Below are positions 13,401 to 25,542 of a stretch of DNA of 64,000 nt, piece by piece. The stretch comes from Metarhizium brunneum (taxonomy: Eukaryota; Ascomycota; Sordariomycetes; Hypocreales; Clavicipitaceae). Under the pieces are notes generated by a model that had not been told where the DNA came from, did no database searches, and saw only the letters and a program-made list of their open reading frames with translations. Position numbers and translations under genes: made by a program. How positions within the stretch are numbered: the first letter of the stretch is position 1; every line of letters begins with the position of its first letter. The stretch covers positions 3,286,001 to 3,350,000 of the forward strand of contig NC_089427.1 of assembly GCF_013426205.1 (NCBI RefSeq), in the 5' to 3' direction.

Positions 13401-16400
13401 TCGAAGTCTGTTGACTATGACCTGGGGGTGGATCTTTAGCGCGCCATGACGCCAATGCCATTGGACACATGGGGGCTTGAATCCCCTGTCCCCATGTCTA
13501 GCGTCCTGCAGAGAATAGCCAATCTTGATGGCCAAGTGCCTCTTCGCCTAAGCCCAGACCCTTGCTGGATGGCAGCGCTATTGTCGGTTGGTCCCGCGGC
13601 CCCTGCCGCTTCTGCACGAGCCAGCTTTTCGTCACATGCAACTGGCGAATCAACGTTGAATCATGGCATCTCACCGAATGCCACCAATGCGCACTATGCC
13701 CAAGGGACAAAACTATGCCGCCACGGATGCGACTCTGTTTGGTTCGTCAGTTCCCTACAGGACGGAGAGCTGACGAGGTGAGCAATACCGTCTAGTGGTA
13801 CGTTGCTGGCACGTTGCTATGTGCGGAGCATGTACATGCAGACGGGACATGTACCTGTGTGCGCTGTGTGACTGTGTCGCACAGCGTGCCGTGACTCTCC
13901 AAGTCTCTTCAATTCGGCTGTTGAACTTGTAAGTCCATGGCCGGCCGTCGAGGCCCTTGGTCAACTGCATTTATTTGTTGAGCTTCTGCATCTAGGACAG
14001 GGTACCGATAAAGGCCATGCTCCATTTTTGGCATGTCCACCAAGCTCTTCGTGTTCCGTGTTCCATCCCATGCATTGCACAGAGAGTTGACGAGACCTTC
14101 ATTGAGAAGGGAGAAAGGCTTGCCTTTTCTTTTGTCATACGCACATGGCGTCTTTGCTCGACGACTGCCCGAGACATGGCTCGCCGCTCTCGGATAGCTG
14201 CTCCAAGGGAACAGACCGTGGATCGAATATCCACATCTCACACCGCCAACAATCTTCTCTGCCGTCTCTATTTTGCCCTTCATTCTTTCAAGCATGACTG
14301 TGAATGGCTCAGGTTTCACATTAATTCAATTCATGAAGTGACGGAAAGTTAGGTCTTCGGCGTGAGCGGATTCACGTGGAGTCATGATGGCAGGCATCAG
14401 GCATCAGGCCATGGGCAACCCGGGAACATGGTTTGGTGCTGAGAGATTTTGTAATATGCACTCGGTACCTTGAAGGCTCGTATATTGAGCCACAGGACTC
14501 CTGGAATGAAAAAAAATGTCGCCCACACGGCCTGGCATCAATCGTGCCGGGGGAAGGAAGAAAAAGGAGGGGGGAGGGGAGGAGTCGAGGACCATGTCGG
14601 GTGGCCCTGGTCTGGAGTCCGAGACATGACATCTTTTACTGCTCTAGCATGCGTGGCCCTGCTTGGTGTACCGTCAAGTTTGGGCAGAGATCAACCAGCA
14701 TGCTACCTCGAACTTCCGAATAGGTGAAGATGCATCTATGCACTTAACCGACCGGAGTGGTACTCTAGAGATGAGAGAGAGAGCTGCGTGGGCCGACATG
14801 GAGCTTTGCAGATGTCCATTTAGATGACAGTGGACTATGACATCCGAAGCCTTGCGACTACATACATATGCACAGCTCAACCTGTCCACCAAAACAGCGG
14901 CGAAAACACGCCGCTCGTTTGGGTTGTAATGTGTTTGCGCCACGACCAACCACTAGGCACATAGCTAGCTGGTGGAAGGTCAAGCTACTTGCCATGGACT
15001 TTTCAAGTTTGGCAACACAGCTACTCGGTATATACATACATACTACTCCGTATCTCTCTCTGACTTGGTGTCATTGATTCCATTCCATTGGACCGTCCGT
15101 GCTGAAGAGGCATTGGCCATGATGGTCCTTTCGAGTACACAGGTGACAGGAGATGAAGTGAAAACGCATCACAGCTGATTCCGACTTGCATGCGATTAAT
15201 GAAGCAAAGACCACGGGCAAGAGGCCTGACCTCGGGCGAATAGACCAGCCGATGACCCCTCACTCATGGTCCAGCCGGCTCCGACGTTGAACGACTATCG
15301 TTTCCAGAGCAGAAGACACTCGCACCCGTTGAGTCTTGACACGGGCCTTTGCCAGCCATCTACATCCGGTTTACGGCTGGCCGGCGGAACTAGAAGGCGC
15401 ATGCATGTATGTACAGTACAGTACGGCATGTGCGGGCAAAGAAAGCAGGGTGGGTGGCATTTTGCAAGCAAGCAAGCTGCGTGACTTTCCTCTTTCGACG
15501 TGACACCCTGGTCTGCAGAGCATAAGGGCTGGCGAACATGCCAATCCTGGGCGGGCCTCGAAAATGGGCCCCCCTCATTGGTTTCTCTAAGCGCAGACTC
15601 TCTCACTTTCTTTTTTAAACCGTGGAATGACGGCCCAATTAGTGTGTGGTTCAAAAATAGAAACAAATAGAACCGGCTGTCAACTTGGCCAACTTGTCGT
15701 CCTTGGCTGTGCGAATGGCGGCCATGATATAAGCCTTTGGCCGTCCTTCAACTGCCCATTAATTTGCCCTTTTTTTCTTTCTTTCCTGGTGTAGACGACG
15801 AGAAGTTCCAAGTGTTGCCAAAAAGGCCTTTTCTTTCATTTAACCCTCTTTTCTCCTTTGCCCCTGGTTGGGTCCTCTCTGCCCTCACTCAATACATACA
15901 TAATAAGACGAGACTCTAATACTGTCATCTTCTCCTGCCCTCAAGCGCCATCTCCAGTCAAGAGCAAGCCGGACTTGCTCGACACCAGTCATTCATTGCA
16001 CGGACAAGGAGAATCACTTGGTCCCAAAAACAGAAAAACACGGCAAAGCCTGTGTGCACACAGTTGTCTGATACGACAAGTCGACCGCAACGTCTTGACC
16101 ACTCAGGAACTGATAACAGCCTCCAGCAACGCGACACATAATTAGCTAATTTCGAGACCAGTCTTGGTCAGCCACCCAGGACCAGGGAAATCAGGCGGAA
16201 AGCTCGCTCCACGGTCGACTATCGGATCGACGCCGGGGACCTGTTGACCTGGAGGGAAAAACCAACCCTGGACTACGAACGGAACGGACTGGTTGTCCAT
16301 CCAGCCTCTGGATTCGCAGTTAGAGCCACGGTGCAGTAATCCAGCCCGCACTGTGCCAAAGCACCCCTCCCGCAGGGTAGCTGTCTCCGCTCTCACTCAC

Positions 16401-16522
16401 GGCACCCCCCTCTGAACACACGCCCCTTATCAATTGATCCCTGCAAGCTTCTCTTGCTGCTCTTTGGTTGCCCTGTTCGGTAGCTCTCACACACAGCATC
16501 GAGCACGTCCAGTACCATACAA
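7415..16522. other. Gene desert of about 9.1 kb upstream of a Zn2Cys6 regulator
   Basis: No open frame here has a recognisable domain, a protein-like composition or supporting introns. The longest (for example 8318-8866) are short and rich in Cys, His, Arg and Ser in the way random frames are. Base composition is ordinary, so this is not an AT-rich block mutated by repeat-induced point mutation (RIP). Four exact copies of the 9-mer TACGGAGTA/TACTCCGTA lie at 9482, 10739, 12741 and 15044. A perfect 22-bp palindrome lies at 12556. A TTC triplet run lies near 13160. The block probably contains the upstream control region of the regulator at 16523, and could contain long non-coding transcripts; neither can be shown from sequence alone. 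Confidence 0.55.
12556..12577. repeat. Perfect 22-bp palindrome of the GTACATA type
   Basis: The stretch is its own reverse complement over 22 bases, built on TGTATGTACAT. A near-copy occurs at 35321-35346, and shorter GTACATAC runs occur at about 15035, 15395, 45475, 45720 and 58185, all between genes. Confidence 0.7.
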
Positions 16523-18820
16523 ATGCCTTCCTCGCCCCCCGACTATCGCAACGGCTCCAAGGGAGCATCCGACGCAGTTGCAAAAATGACAGTTGCGCAG
16601 AGTACAAAGGTAAAACCGGCTTCAAAAGCGAACAATGGAAACACAAAATCAAAGTCAAAGACGCAGATGCACCGCAGGTCAAGAACAGGTAAATGCCGAG
16701 TCCGACTTACACGCACCTTCCTCACTTTACCCACTTCTTCACTTACACGAGACCAACAACAAAAGAGGGAGTCGCAACGGCCGCTTCTTGCCCTTTCTTT
16801 GGTTGTCTGGCCCTTTTCTCCATCTTTGTTTTGCCAGTGAATTTTCTACACACCTCGCAACCTCACTTCGTGCTCAATTGAACGCTTTGAAGCTAACAGT
16901 CTTTTCTTCTTTTCTTCCCCGACAGGCTGCTATACCTGCAGATTAAGACGAAAGAAGTGTGATGAAGGCACACCGATGTGCACTGCCTGCAAACACCTTG
17001 GGCTACTATGCGAATACAAGCGACCCATCTGGTGGAGCAACAATGATGCTCGAAGACAGCAAAAGGATGACATCAAAGGCATCATCAAGCGCAAGAAGCT
17101 GGCAGAAAAGACTTCCAGCTCAGTTCACACCTCTGTCAGCCCGCCTCCGGGCTTGTCGCATTCGGTGCCTACATCGGCCACATTCTCGGACCCCATGGAT
17201 CGCACAAGGTCTGCTTCCATCGACTCCCATTACTCTGATGGCTTCAACTTTAACAGCCCGCCCAATGGAACCGAGTTTACCGCGTACAACGCCCAACTAC
17301 ACCCCGACTACGTCTTCAATGGCTACTCTCCATATGAAGTTGATGTCAAGACGGAGCGACAAATGTTTGTCAATGATGTTCCCACGCTCAGGGAGTCCCA
17401 TGTGGCCACGTTCAGCACTTACCAGACTCCCCCTCCTCCTGGAACCATTCTACCGTCTGGCCAATTCGAGAACGGATGGACCGAGCACATTCGACAAGAG
17501 CGACGGGAGTCGATGGCCGAGGAGGCACTCAATGTCAACTTCTTTGACTTTGCGCACGGCTCACAAAACGGATCAAAGCAATTCAGAATTGAGCTGGAGG
17601 AAAGCGATCAGCTTCTACTGGACCACTTCATCCAATATGTTTTGCCCATCATCTTCCCTATCCTGGAGTCAAACCAGCACGGGTCGGTCGGCTCCGACTT
17701 GATTCTTCCTGCCCTGCAGTCCAACGGTGTCTTTCTTAACTGCTGCCTTAGTATTGCCGCCCAGCACCTCAAGACCCACGCCAACCTGCCTGCCGAGGAC
17801 ATTGATGAGGATATCATGAAGCACCGTTATGCCACCATCTTTTCGCTTTGCGAGTCGCTGAAGCGTGACGAGAACCACCAGCAGATCCTAGAAGCTACTC
17901 TGGGCCTCATCTTTTTCCAGTGCATCGTTGGCCGCTTTGATGATGGCCTTTTGGATATCGCCTGGCACCAGCACTTCCAGGCTGCCATCAGCCTTGTCCA
18001 GAAGCTCGACCTTCCCCGGCTCGTGTCCGACCCTGCTGGCCAGGTTGGACCGACTCCCTTCAACATGACATTGACGGCCTGGATTGACATTCTCGGCGCC
18101 ACCATGCAGGGGACCTCGCCTACCTTTGCTCACACATACCGGGAAAAGCACCTGTCTCCTGTCAACTCCCAGCTCGGGCTCCGCGAGCTCATGGGCTGCG
18201 AGGACCGGGTCATGTACCTCATCTCTGAGATTGCCTGCCTCGACTCCCTCAAAAAGGACGGCATGGACGACTACACTCTCTGCCAACACGTCTCCGCTTT
18301 GGGAGAGCAGCTCACTCTCACCGAAGTCGGCGATACCGGCCCCAAGATGCCCTTTAATGCCAGTGGCATCTTGTCACCCAAGCAGCTCTGCAAGAATATT
18401 ACCTCGGCTTTCCGAATTGCTGCTCGAATCTATCTCTGCAGCTTAATTCCTGGCTTCAGCCCAAGCCAACCTTCTCCTCGAGCTTTAATTGAGAAATTGA
18501 CGACCACACTTCAATTCATCCCCTCTGGACCACAGGGATACGATCGCAGCCTTGTCTGGGTCTACCTCATTGCTGGGTCCGTAAGCTTGCCTGGAAGCAA
18601 CTTCCGATCTTTCTTCGAAGAGCGCGTCGCTCTGCTTGGTCATGACGCCATGTGCGGCGCTTTCGGCCGTATGGTGACGGTCGTCAGAGAAGTATGGAGA
18701 CGAACTGAGAGCTTGACCCAGGTTGCGACTCCTGGATCATGCTCGTCTGAGATTATGCAGCCGTACGTCAACTGGCGTGACATCATGCAAGAAAAGGGCT
18801 GGGACTTCTTGTTGATTTAA
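16523..18820 (+). CDS. Zn(II)2Cys6 transcription factor (Fungal_trans_2 type), 686 aa
   Basis: Exons 16523-16688 and 16926-18820 give 686 aa. The 237-nt intron (GTAAAT..GACAG) cuts just before the first zinc-cluster cysteine. The zinc cluster is Cys57-x2-Cys60-x6-Cys67-x6-Cys74-x2-Cys77-x6-Cys84, a complete DNA-binding motif. It is followed by EYKRPIWWSNNDARRQQK and a basic segment. A Ser/Pro-rich linker follows, then a long alpha-helical region from about residue 215 to the end. That region resembles the PF11951 fungal-specific regulator domain (motifs LLDHFIQYVLPIIFP, GLIFFQCIVGRFD, YVNWRDIMQEKGWDFLLI). It is probably a nuclear activator or repressor, target unknown; I do not recognise the orthologue. 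It stands alone with about 9 kb of empty sequence upstream and 4.8 kb downstream, which suggests extensive upstream regulation. Confidence 0.92.
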
Positions 18821-20173
18821 AAATGCCTTGTCTAGATGTCCGCAGCTGCATGGCATGGCATGAATCCAGCCTCCTTTCAAAGTAGCCGGTCTTCTTGGAA
18901 AAGGGTTGTCAAAACGCTTTGTGTTCAGACAAGACTGGAAGCAGAATTTCACTTCTGTCGACTAGCCTTTTGTCTTCTTCTCCTTTCCTTTTTGTTGCGC
19001 CTGCCTTTGAAGTCTGTGTGGACCAAAAGGCAGGATACCTTTGACTGGAACTTGTTTCTTCACTTGCATGTCTGCTGGCTACTGCATCGATTGCCTCAGA
19101 CACCTTTGTTGTCTTGCCCAATCATGACTATTTTTTCTGTTCATTTTCTGTTCATCGTTCTTGGCTTCGCAGCCACCTTGATTTTTACAATATACCCTAC
19201 TGGCATGGGACTTCACATAGAGGACGCCGCGAGGCTTACCGGGGTCACACCATTTTTTTTTTACAGAGAGAAGCAACAGAGAAGCCTTCTTCAACATTTT
19301 CAACACTTGGAACAACTCATGGATGACGGGGTTAGGGGGAGAGACGGGACTTGATGAATTGACGATTGGTTATGATCTGGGATCTGGAGGCACGCATGAT
19401 GTTTTTTTTTTTCATTTCCCTTTGCAGTTTTTTTTCCAGCCGTTGTTGGGTTTTGAGGACATTTACATTCTTGGTTCCAGAGGGAAACAATTCTGGCAGG
19501 CATCACTCGTTAGTCCCCCGCGTACAGGGCTGGCTTGGAATTTGGGGGTCATCATTGGGACAGGGTAAGGCAGCATATGCAGCCCGTTGAGGGCTGCTGA
19601 AAGAGGAGGAAGACAATACCATCCCGTACATAGCAAATGAATACAAATACCCATACCAATAACCAACAAGTTCGTGTCTTTTTGAAACAGTGAATCGGAG
19701 ATGGCCTTTGCACAGACGGAACCGGCAATCAACTTGGTCTGACCGACGTAGCCCATCGACCGTTACATGAGCATCCTCACTGTCCATCACTGCCATGTGG
19801 TGTGTTCCTGGTTTCCATTGACGGGTTAAAAAGCCCAAGCGGAAAGTCTATTTAGTGGGTGGCGATGCGCGTGGCTTCACGTTGTACAGGGAAGAGGATA
19901 AGGGCTATCTTTAGATTTCTCCGAATTCAACGCCATGATGTGAGATGAAGATGCGGTGCGCCCGACGCCTTGTTCCTACTACTATCTTCATTCATCTCCC
20001 CGCTCATCGGGTCGTGAATTGTGCGGAATACCCCGAGCGTGCGCGAGGCATGTATAGGCTACGGGAGCAGGCAGCTACGGTATTGCAGCAGAATCAAGGT
20101 TTACTTTGCCCGCCACAGAACGGACAAGCATTTTGTGCTGTGAAGATTAAACCTTTGGCTGGCTTTTACAGTG

Positions 20174-22498
20174 TACGGAGTACCGGCGAGCACACCCCGG
20201 CCAAAACAATGGGGCCTTTCAACACGGAATCAAGTCTCGTCTTCACAAAACGGCTACTCCCGCAGCACGTCAATCAATCATCGTGTACTCGACAAAGAAG
20301 CGTAACCCGGCGGTTTGTGTATGGCCCTTTGTTGCCTGTCTCTTTTACTCGCACAGAAAGAGAAGGACAAGAAAGTAGAAAGCACAGGTGTTTCTTCGTT
20401 AACAAGAGGCCCAGGCGACAGGCTTGTGGCGTGGCGTAGGCGGAATTCATGGCCGAACGGTTTAGCTTTCGACCATGTAACACGGCTGTCTGGGAAGTGC
20501 TACTGTGCTTTGTAAGCCGAACGGCTTCGCTGCAACGCAGCTTGCCCGACCCGCGCAGCTTTTGCCTGACCCAGGCGTCGGGGAAAATGGCGGTGCTGGG
20601 AAGATGTTAATCCCAACAAAAAGGCGATACGTTGCGTCCCACGGCACCCTGGGGAACCAATTGCTGGAAGGGCTTGCAAGACAGTGTCGACGAACTGTGG
20701 CAGCTGGCCTGCAGAGGGTGTGAGCGTAGACGCGTCCTCGGCAGACAGGGCAGAGGACAGAAGCTATGGCCGCTGGTTCAAGCGGAATCCAGTACAAATG
20801 CTCCTAGCTGAGGCCGAACAGGGCGAGAGGGACGCATTTGCTGGGCAGGAAGAGGGGGGGAAATGCCTCGTAGCGGGCGGTGCGGCGCGACCAAGGACCG
20901 ATGGCTGCTTGAGATGCATGATGGAGGTTTGCACATTGATGGGACAATGCCGCGGGGACGGGACCTGGGGGTGGCGGGTGACGCAGAGCGTGGTGGTATT
21001 TCTGCAGACCCAAATGACGACGGCCATGGGCAGAAATCAAGGCGATGCGGGTTGGCGTCGAGGCCATCTCGGCAGGTGAGTGGCTTCGCGATGCTGCACG
21101 TCTGGCAAGCTAAGGCTGATGGTGTCTGGTCTCATGATGCCTGTCTTTGTCAGGAGACATGCAAAAGCAGCACTTGGGGACAGGGAAGATTGGAGCCAGC
21201 TTAGGGCCGGCGTGCTGACTTGCTACCAAACTTTGCAATACTGGGCAATCCGAGGCGCATTACGGAGTACGGACCATTGCATGGGCTGCTATGGAGGCGC
21301 GATTCGGACGTTGTAAAGATAACAGTGGCAGCCTGGCTGACTCTATACAGGGCAGCCTCCATTCCGTCATGCAGATGACATGTTGCTGGTTCTTGTATCA
21401 AGTGGCATTGTCCATCATAACATAGCGTTCCATTCTTGATGACGAGGTGTACAGCCGCACTCAATGCTCACTCAGTAGCACATGGCAAGGATCAAAGAGT
21501 ACGACGGTAAAAGCGAGCAGAGAAGCAGATATCCCCGCCTCATCTGGGACAGTGAAGCTGCTCTAATACCTGTCTTTTTTTTACAACAAGGCCATCTGGA
21601 AGTGGTAGCTTGATGAAATGCACCGTCACTCGCGTCGCTGGCGTGGGGGCCGGACAAGGATGATGCACCATTGACATGTGTTTGTGGGCTGCTGTATGGC
21701 GGGATGCATCGTTGGGGCGGCATCTTGGGCATTGTCTGCTATTTCCGAGCATCGGGTTCGGCATGCAATGGAAGGCTGGGCCTCCATCATGTAGAAGCCG
21801 GCCTTGAAATGAGGCGCCGTGCTGCACTTGTTGGTTGAAATGCAATGAGTTGGCAAATATTCGGGGCGGGGGAGAGACATGGGGTCTGCGGCGTGTTGAG
21901 CGTGTTGAGGCGAGGTGATATGGATGTAACCGCACCGTGGTTGCACCACCTACTAAGCAGGTACTCCGTACATGCATGAAATGTCCGGTATACCTGGTTA
22001 TAGTTGGGCAGTCTTATTGTCGTCTTGCGGTGACAAACTCCGTTCCCAAGTCATGGAGATATTGGCATAACTTGACAGCTCGACCATGTTTGAAAGCGGG
22101 GGACAAAACGTTGAGCATCTGCTATTGTGTGTGAGTACGGAGTACCTAGGCACATATGTATTTGTTGGAAGGCAAACATACTCTGCCGTGGGCTATAAGG
22201 TACTCTTGAGTATTCTAGTCCATCTATGCAAAACAAGAGTCGCAAGCTGACAGGAGGACACAAGTGGATGGGCGCCGCCAGCCTGAGGATAGGTGGTGGC
22301 TTAATGTTCCGTGGCCGTCGTATTGTAGGGTCCCAAATATATCTCCGAGCCGTCAAGACTATTGTTTTGTAGAGGCGATGGCTTGCATGTACGGCAATGC
22401 GGATTGAATGAGGCAGCACAGCATGGGCAGCGGGTAAAAAACTTGGCAGGTCAGCATGAATTGATGGCGGAGCAGATCTAGCAGACAAGTACGGAGTA
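20174..22498. repeat. Cluster of five dispersed TACGGAGTA 9-mers
   Basis: Exact copies (either strand) lie at 20174, 21261, 21962, 22136 and 22490. The sites often extend to GTACGGAGTAC. They belong to a window-wide set of 15 copies, none within the coding sequences called here; about 0.5 copies would be expected by chance in 64 kb. Confidence 0.75.
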
Positions 22499-22535
22499 CC
22501 GAGTACAGGCGCCGTTTGTTGGGCGTGACTGCCGA

Positions 22536-22576
22536 CAGCAGCCAGCAGCCAGCAGCCAGCAGCCAGCAGCCAGCAG
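22536..22576. repeat. CAGCAGC 7-bp minisatellite, about 5.9 copies
   Basis: Five perfect units of CAGCAGC in tandem, then one unit with a final mismatch. The period of 7 is not a codon multiple and no gene covers it. Confidence 0.9.
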
Positions 22577-23659
22577 GTACCAAGGCAACAAGGCAAGCAT
22601 ACAATGGCAGATGGCAGAAATGGCAGGAGCACTGACCCCGCAGTTGCTGTGTTTGTGGTATCGGCAAGCGCCAGCAAATGATGCCCCCCGCCTTCCCGCC
22701 TTCCCGCCATCGCCCGTAACCGCCTGCACCAACACTCATTCATCTCTGGCCAATCAATTCACACGCTTGGCAGCGACTCGGCTGTCCTAAGGCGCCATCG
22801 TGTCGCAAGCGAAATCTGCCGACGCTCAGTGTCCAGTCGATACTCTCGACCAGGTCGGATTTTTTTCTGCCTTTTCCCCAGCGTCCCATCAGACGATCCG
22901 GAACCTTTTCTTCCCAACCTGTAAATGGGCTCTTGGCCACCCTTCATGCCGTGTCTCCCTGTTCGGCGTCTCTTCAGTGACACACTTGCCGCGCAATCGG
23001 TGGTCGAGTGGTTTTAACGCCTGCGAGACTGAACACTAGCCAAGGGTCAAAGGAGGCCAGGAGGCCACGACGGAACTGGCGGAAACACAATGCGCAGCTG
23101 TGAACGATTCGATTGCAGTGGGCGAGCCCGTGACGGCCGGGTGTGGGCAAGATTCAAGAGCTTCGACGTGGTAGTAACGGCGGCGGCAAAAATAAGGAAT
23201 GAACAGTAGCAGCAGCTGGAGTGAACGCATGACTCCTTGGACCTTTCTTCTTGGTCTCACGATTTTTGAACTCTTGCCTTCTTCGTTCGCCATGCATGTG
23301 TCTTGCAGTGGTCCCGCTGTCCTTTGACTGACCAGTTTCTAGTGAATGGCCTTTCGTCTGCCCACCCACCTTGTCTGTACCACTGCTGAACAAGCGGGAC
23401 TCTTGATGCATTTTTTCATGAACTGAACATCATTGAGATATCGTAGCACCATTGTTAACGGCTCTTTCCTCTGTCTTTTTATTATTCAACTTTTGTGCTA
23501 TACAACAACGCTTTCCCCCCCCTCAGCGACATCATTATCACCACCAGCATATCCGCAACTTTCACCTCGTCATCAAACCAACGTATTTGCCTGCTGTCTG
23601 CAACGAATAATCGCCTTTTCGACTATATTCAGAAAGAAAAATTACTTCTCAAATATACA

Positions 23660-24871
23660 ATGGCCAGATTGCCTCCTCATCTTCGGCTCCTGCTTCTCGC
23701 AGGCGTCGTGTCTTCAAAACCAACCCCGGCACTATTCGCTCGCGATACTTGCGCAGCAAGCGGCAGAGCATCTTGTACGTCGCAGGGTCTCTCGGAAGGG
23801 CTGTGTTGCCCTACAAGCAGTAACTGCGTCCCTCTGGCAGGGAATACCACAGTCATTTGCTGCCCGAGTGATAGCTCGTGTACCAAGATCCAACCCATCA
23901 CCTGCGACATGTCCGAACAAGACCCGACATTACATCCAGACGCTCCGATAAAAACCACGGCGCACGGCGCCAAACTACCGACATGCGGTAGCAATTTCTG
24001 CTGCCCTTTCGGGTATACCTGCTCGGAGGATAGCTCGTCGTGCACCAAGGACTCGGATCAGTCCAAAGCGCCCCCAGGCATGACTCCAACATTGACGCCT
24101 ACGGCCAAGCCAGAAGCTACATCACCTTCGACCTCGACAGCGCAAGCAGCCGCGGCCACCTCAACAGGTGCGAGCCAAGAAGACAATTCATCTTCTCTCG
24201 GGGCCGAGAAGATATCCATCATTGGAGGGGCGGTTGGCGGTGGTCTCGCGCTTTTTCTCCTGGTAGGAATAATATTCCTCTGCGTACGAAGCCGTTCGAA
24301 AAAATCCGCCAGGTCCCCGGCATTTAGAGAGATTTCTCCGCCCATCTTAAATAACCAAGCCGGACGTGTAGACTTTATTCGAAAGGAAGAACACACTCCT
24401 CCACCGCCAAAGGGACCCTCTTTCATGGACCGCTGCTCTCGGTTTCTAGGCCTGCCAGAGCGCCAGACGCAGAACGCACACTCGGGTATACCTAATCGAT
24501 TTTACTCGCCCAACCCTTCTCTTCAGTCATCGCGCCTGTCACGATCATCCTTGACATCCGAGGACGATCGCAACGCGCGGACGGGACATGTCGGCGCACG
24601 TCTGCCACCCATTCGGCAAATGAGAGGCACACACACACAGTCGCGCAGAATCTCGACACTAGACGCTTATGATGAGCCAAGCCGGGAGAACATCAATGTG
24701 TTTGCCGACCCCGACACGGTGAGCCACGGCAACGACAGCCACCGTAATTACCGTGGCACAACATTCAGCGACCTGATGGACCAAGCGGACATGAGCGGCG
24801 TTCATCGCAACGGGGGGTACGTGCCTGGAAGCCAGAGACTACGAGTTCCCGGAGCGACACCAAACTTGTGA
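23660..24871 (+). CDS. Cys-rich single-pass surface/cell-wall sensor-like protein, 403 aa
   Basis: One exon, with the ATG at 23660. The frame stays open further upstream, but that part lacks a signal peptide and is CT-rich leader. Residues 1-20 form a secretion signal (LRLLLLAGVVSS). The outer part, 21-135, carries 14 cysteines in patterns such as GLCCPTSSNC, ICCPSDSSC and NFCCPFGYTC. A Thr/Ser/Ala-rich stem, probably O-glycosylated, covers about 135-182. One membrane segment covers about 186-209 (IIGGAVGGGLALFLLVGIIF), followed by basic residues and a Ser-rich cytoplasmic tail of about 190 aa. This layout (signal peptide, Cys domain, Ser/Thr stem, one membrane span, cytoplasmic tail) is that of fungal Mid2/Wsc-like wall sensors and SKG6-type proteins. 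I see no canonical WSC, LysM or CFEM domain, so the role stays hypothetical. Confidence 0.85.
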   Translation: MARLPPHLRLLLLAGVVSSKPTPALFARDTCAASGRASCTSQGLSEGLCCPTSSNCVPLAGNTTVICCPSDSSCTKIQPITCDMSEQDPTLHPDAPIKTTAHGAKLPTCGSNFCCPFGYTCSEDSSSCTKDSDQSKAPPGMTPTLTPTAKPEATSPSTSTAQAAAATSTGASQEDNSSSLGAEKISIIGGAVGGGLALFLLVGIIFLCVRSRSKKSARSPAFREISPPILNNQAGRVDFIRKEEHTPPPPKGPSFMDRCSRFLGLPERQTQNAHSGIPNRFYSPNPSLQSSRLSRSSLTSEDDRNARTGHVGARLPPIRQMRGTHTQSRRISTLDAYDEPSRENINVFADPDTVSHGNDSHRNYRGTTFSDLMDQADMSGVHRNGGYVPGSQRLRVPGATPNL

Positions 24872-25542
24872 TGAATACGTCTGCCGGCCTTGAAAGGGTT
24901 TGTGGCACCTTCACAACAAGACGAAGACGGAAGAATGCAAGTGGCCAGTGATGCCGACTTTGACATTTGACAAGGGGCTGTGCGATAAAGGGCAATACAT
25001 AATGTACATGAACAGGTGAAGAAAATTACGAGCCATTTGCATCGAAATTTCGTTTGTCTTTGGACTGGAGTTGGGGATCTCGTGTTGGGCAGTCAGTCTT
25101 TTTTCTTTTCTAATTCTTTGATACTCCCGATAGTAATAGACCTTGTTGGCTGCACACATGTGCAGGATGTAGACACGGATTCTTTGTTGGGCACTCCGTC
25201 ATTGGTGATGAAAGCAGTCTTTTTTTTTTCCCGGCGCAAAGGCCCCTTTCGTGCGGGCATGGCTAGGCGAGTTGTCTGTGGTTTTCCATGAAAGGCCATT
25301 GTTTGAAAGTCGACAATGGCATGCAGCTTGCATGAGACCCCTTTTGATTGTGAAACCCCTTGAGCCCAGGTTCAGTCCTGCAGGGAAAATGTCTGCCTGC
25401 GAACCGAGTATTGACGCACCCTTCGCGGTGTTCACTGTTGCCACCTCTACAGCGCATAGATGGCACGCAGACTCACCCATGAAGCAAACTTCATCATTTG
25501 TAGTCAATAGTCAATAGCACGCGGCGCCGTCCTCGAGCTTGT

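Larger units (their letters stand above)
18821..23659. other. Gene-free 4.8-kb region downstream of the Zn2Cys6 gene
   Basis: No convincing gene is seen on either strand; the longer frames (for example 19945-20439 and 22743-22051) have random-like composition. The first few hundred bases are T-rich and fit a 3' UTR. Five TACGGAGTA/TACTCCGTA sites and a CAGCAGC minisatellite are inside. The last 250 bases are CT-rich and probably form the leader of the next gene. Confidence 0.55.

Noticed and set aside
22051..22743. 230-codon minus-strand frame
   Set aside because: Part of it is the CAGCAGC minisatellite read as LLAAGCW repeats; three overlapping frames are open, so it is not a gene.
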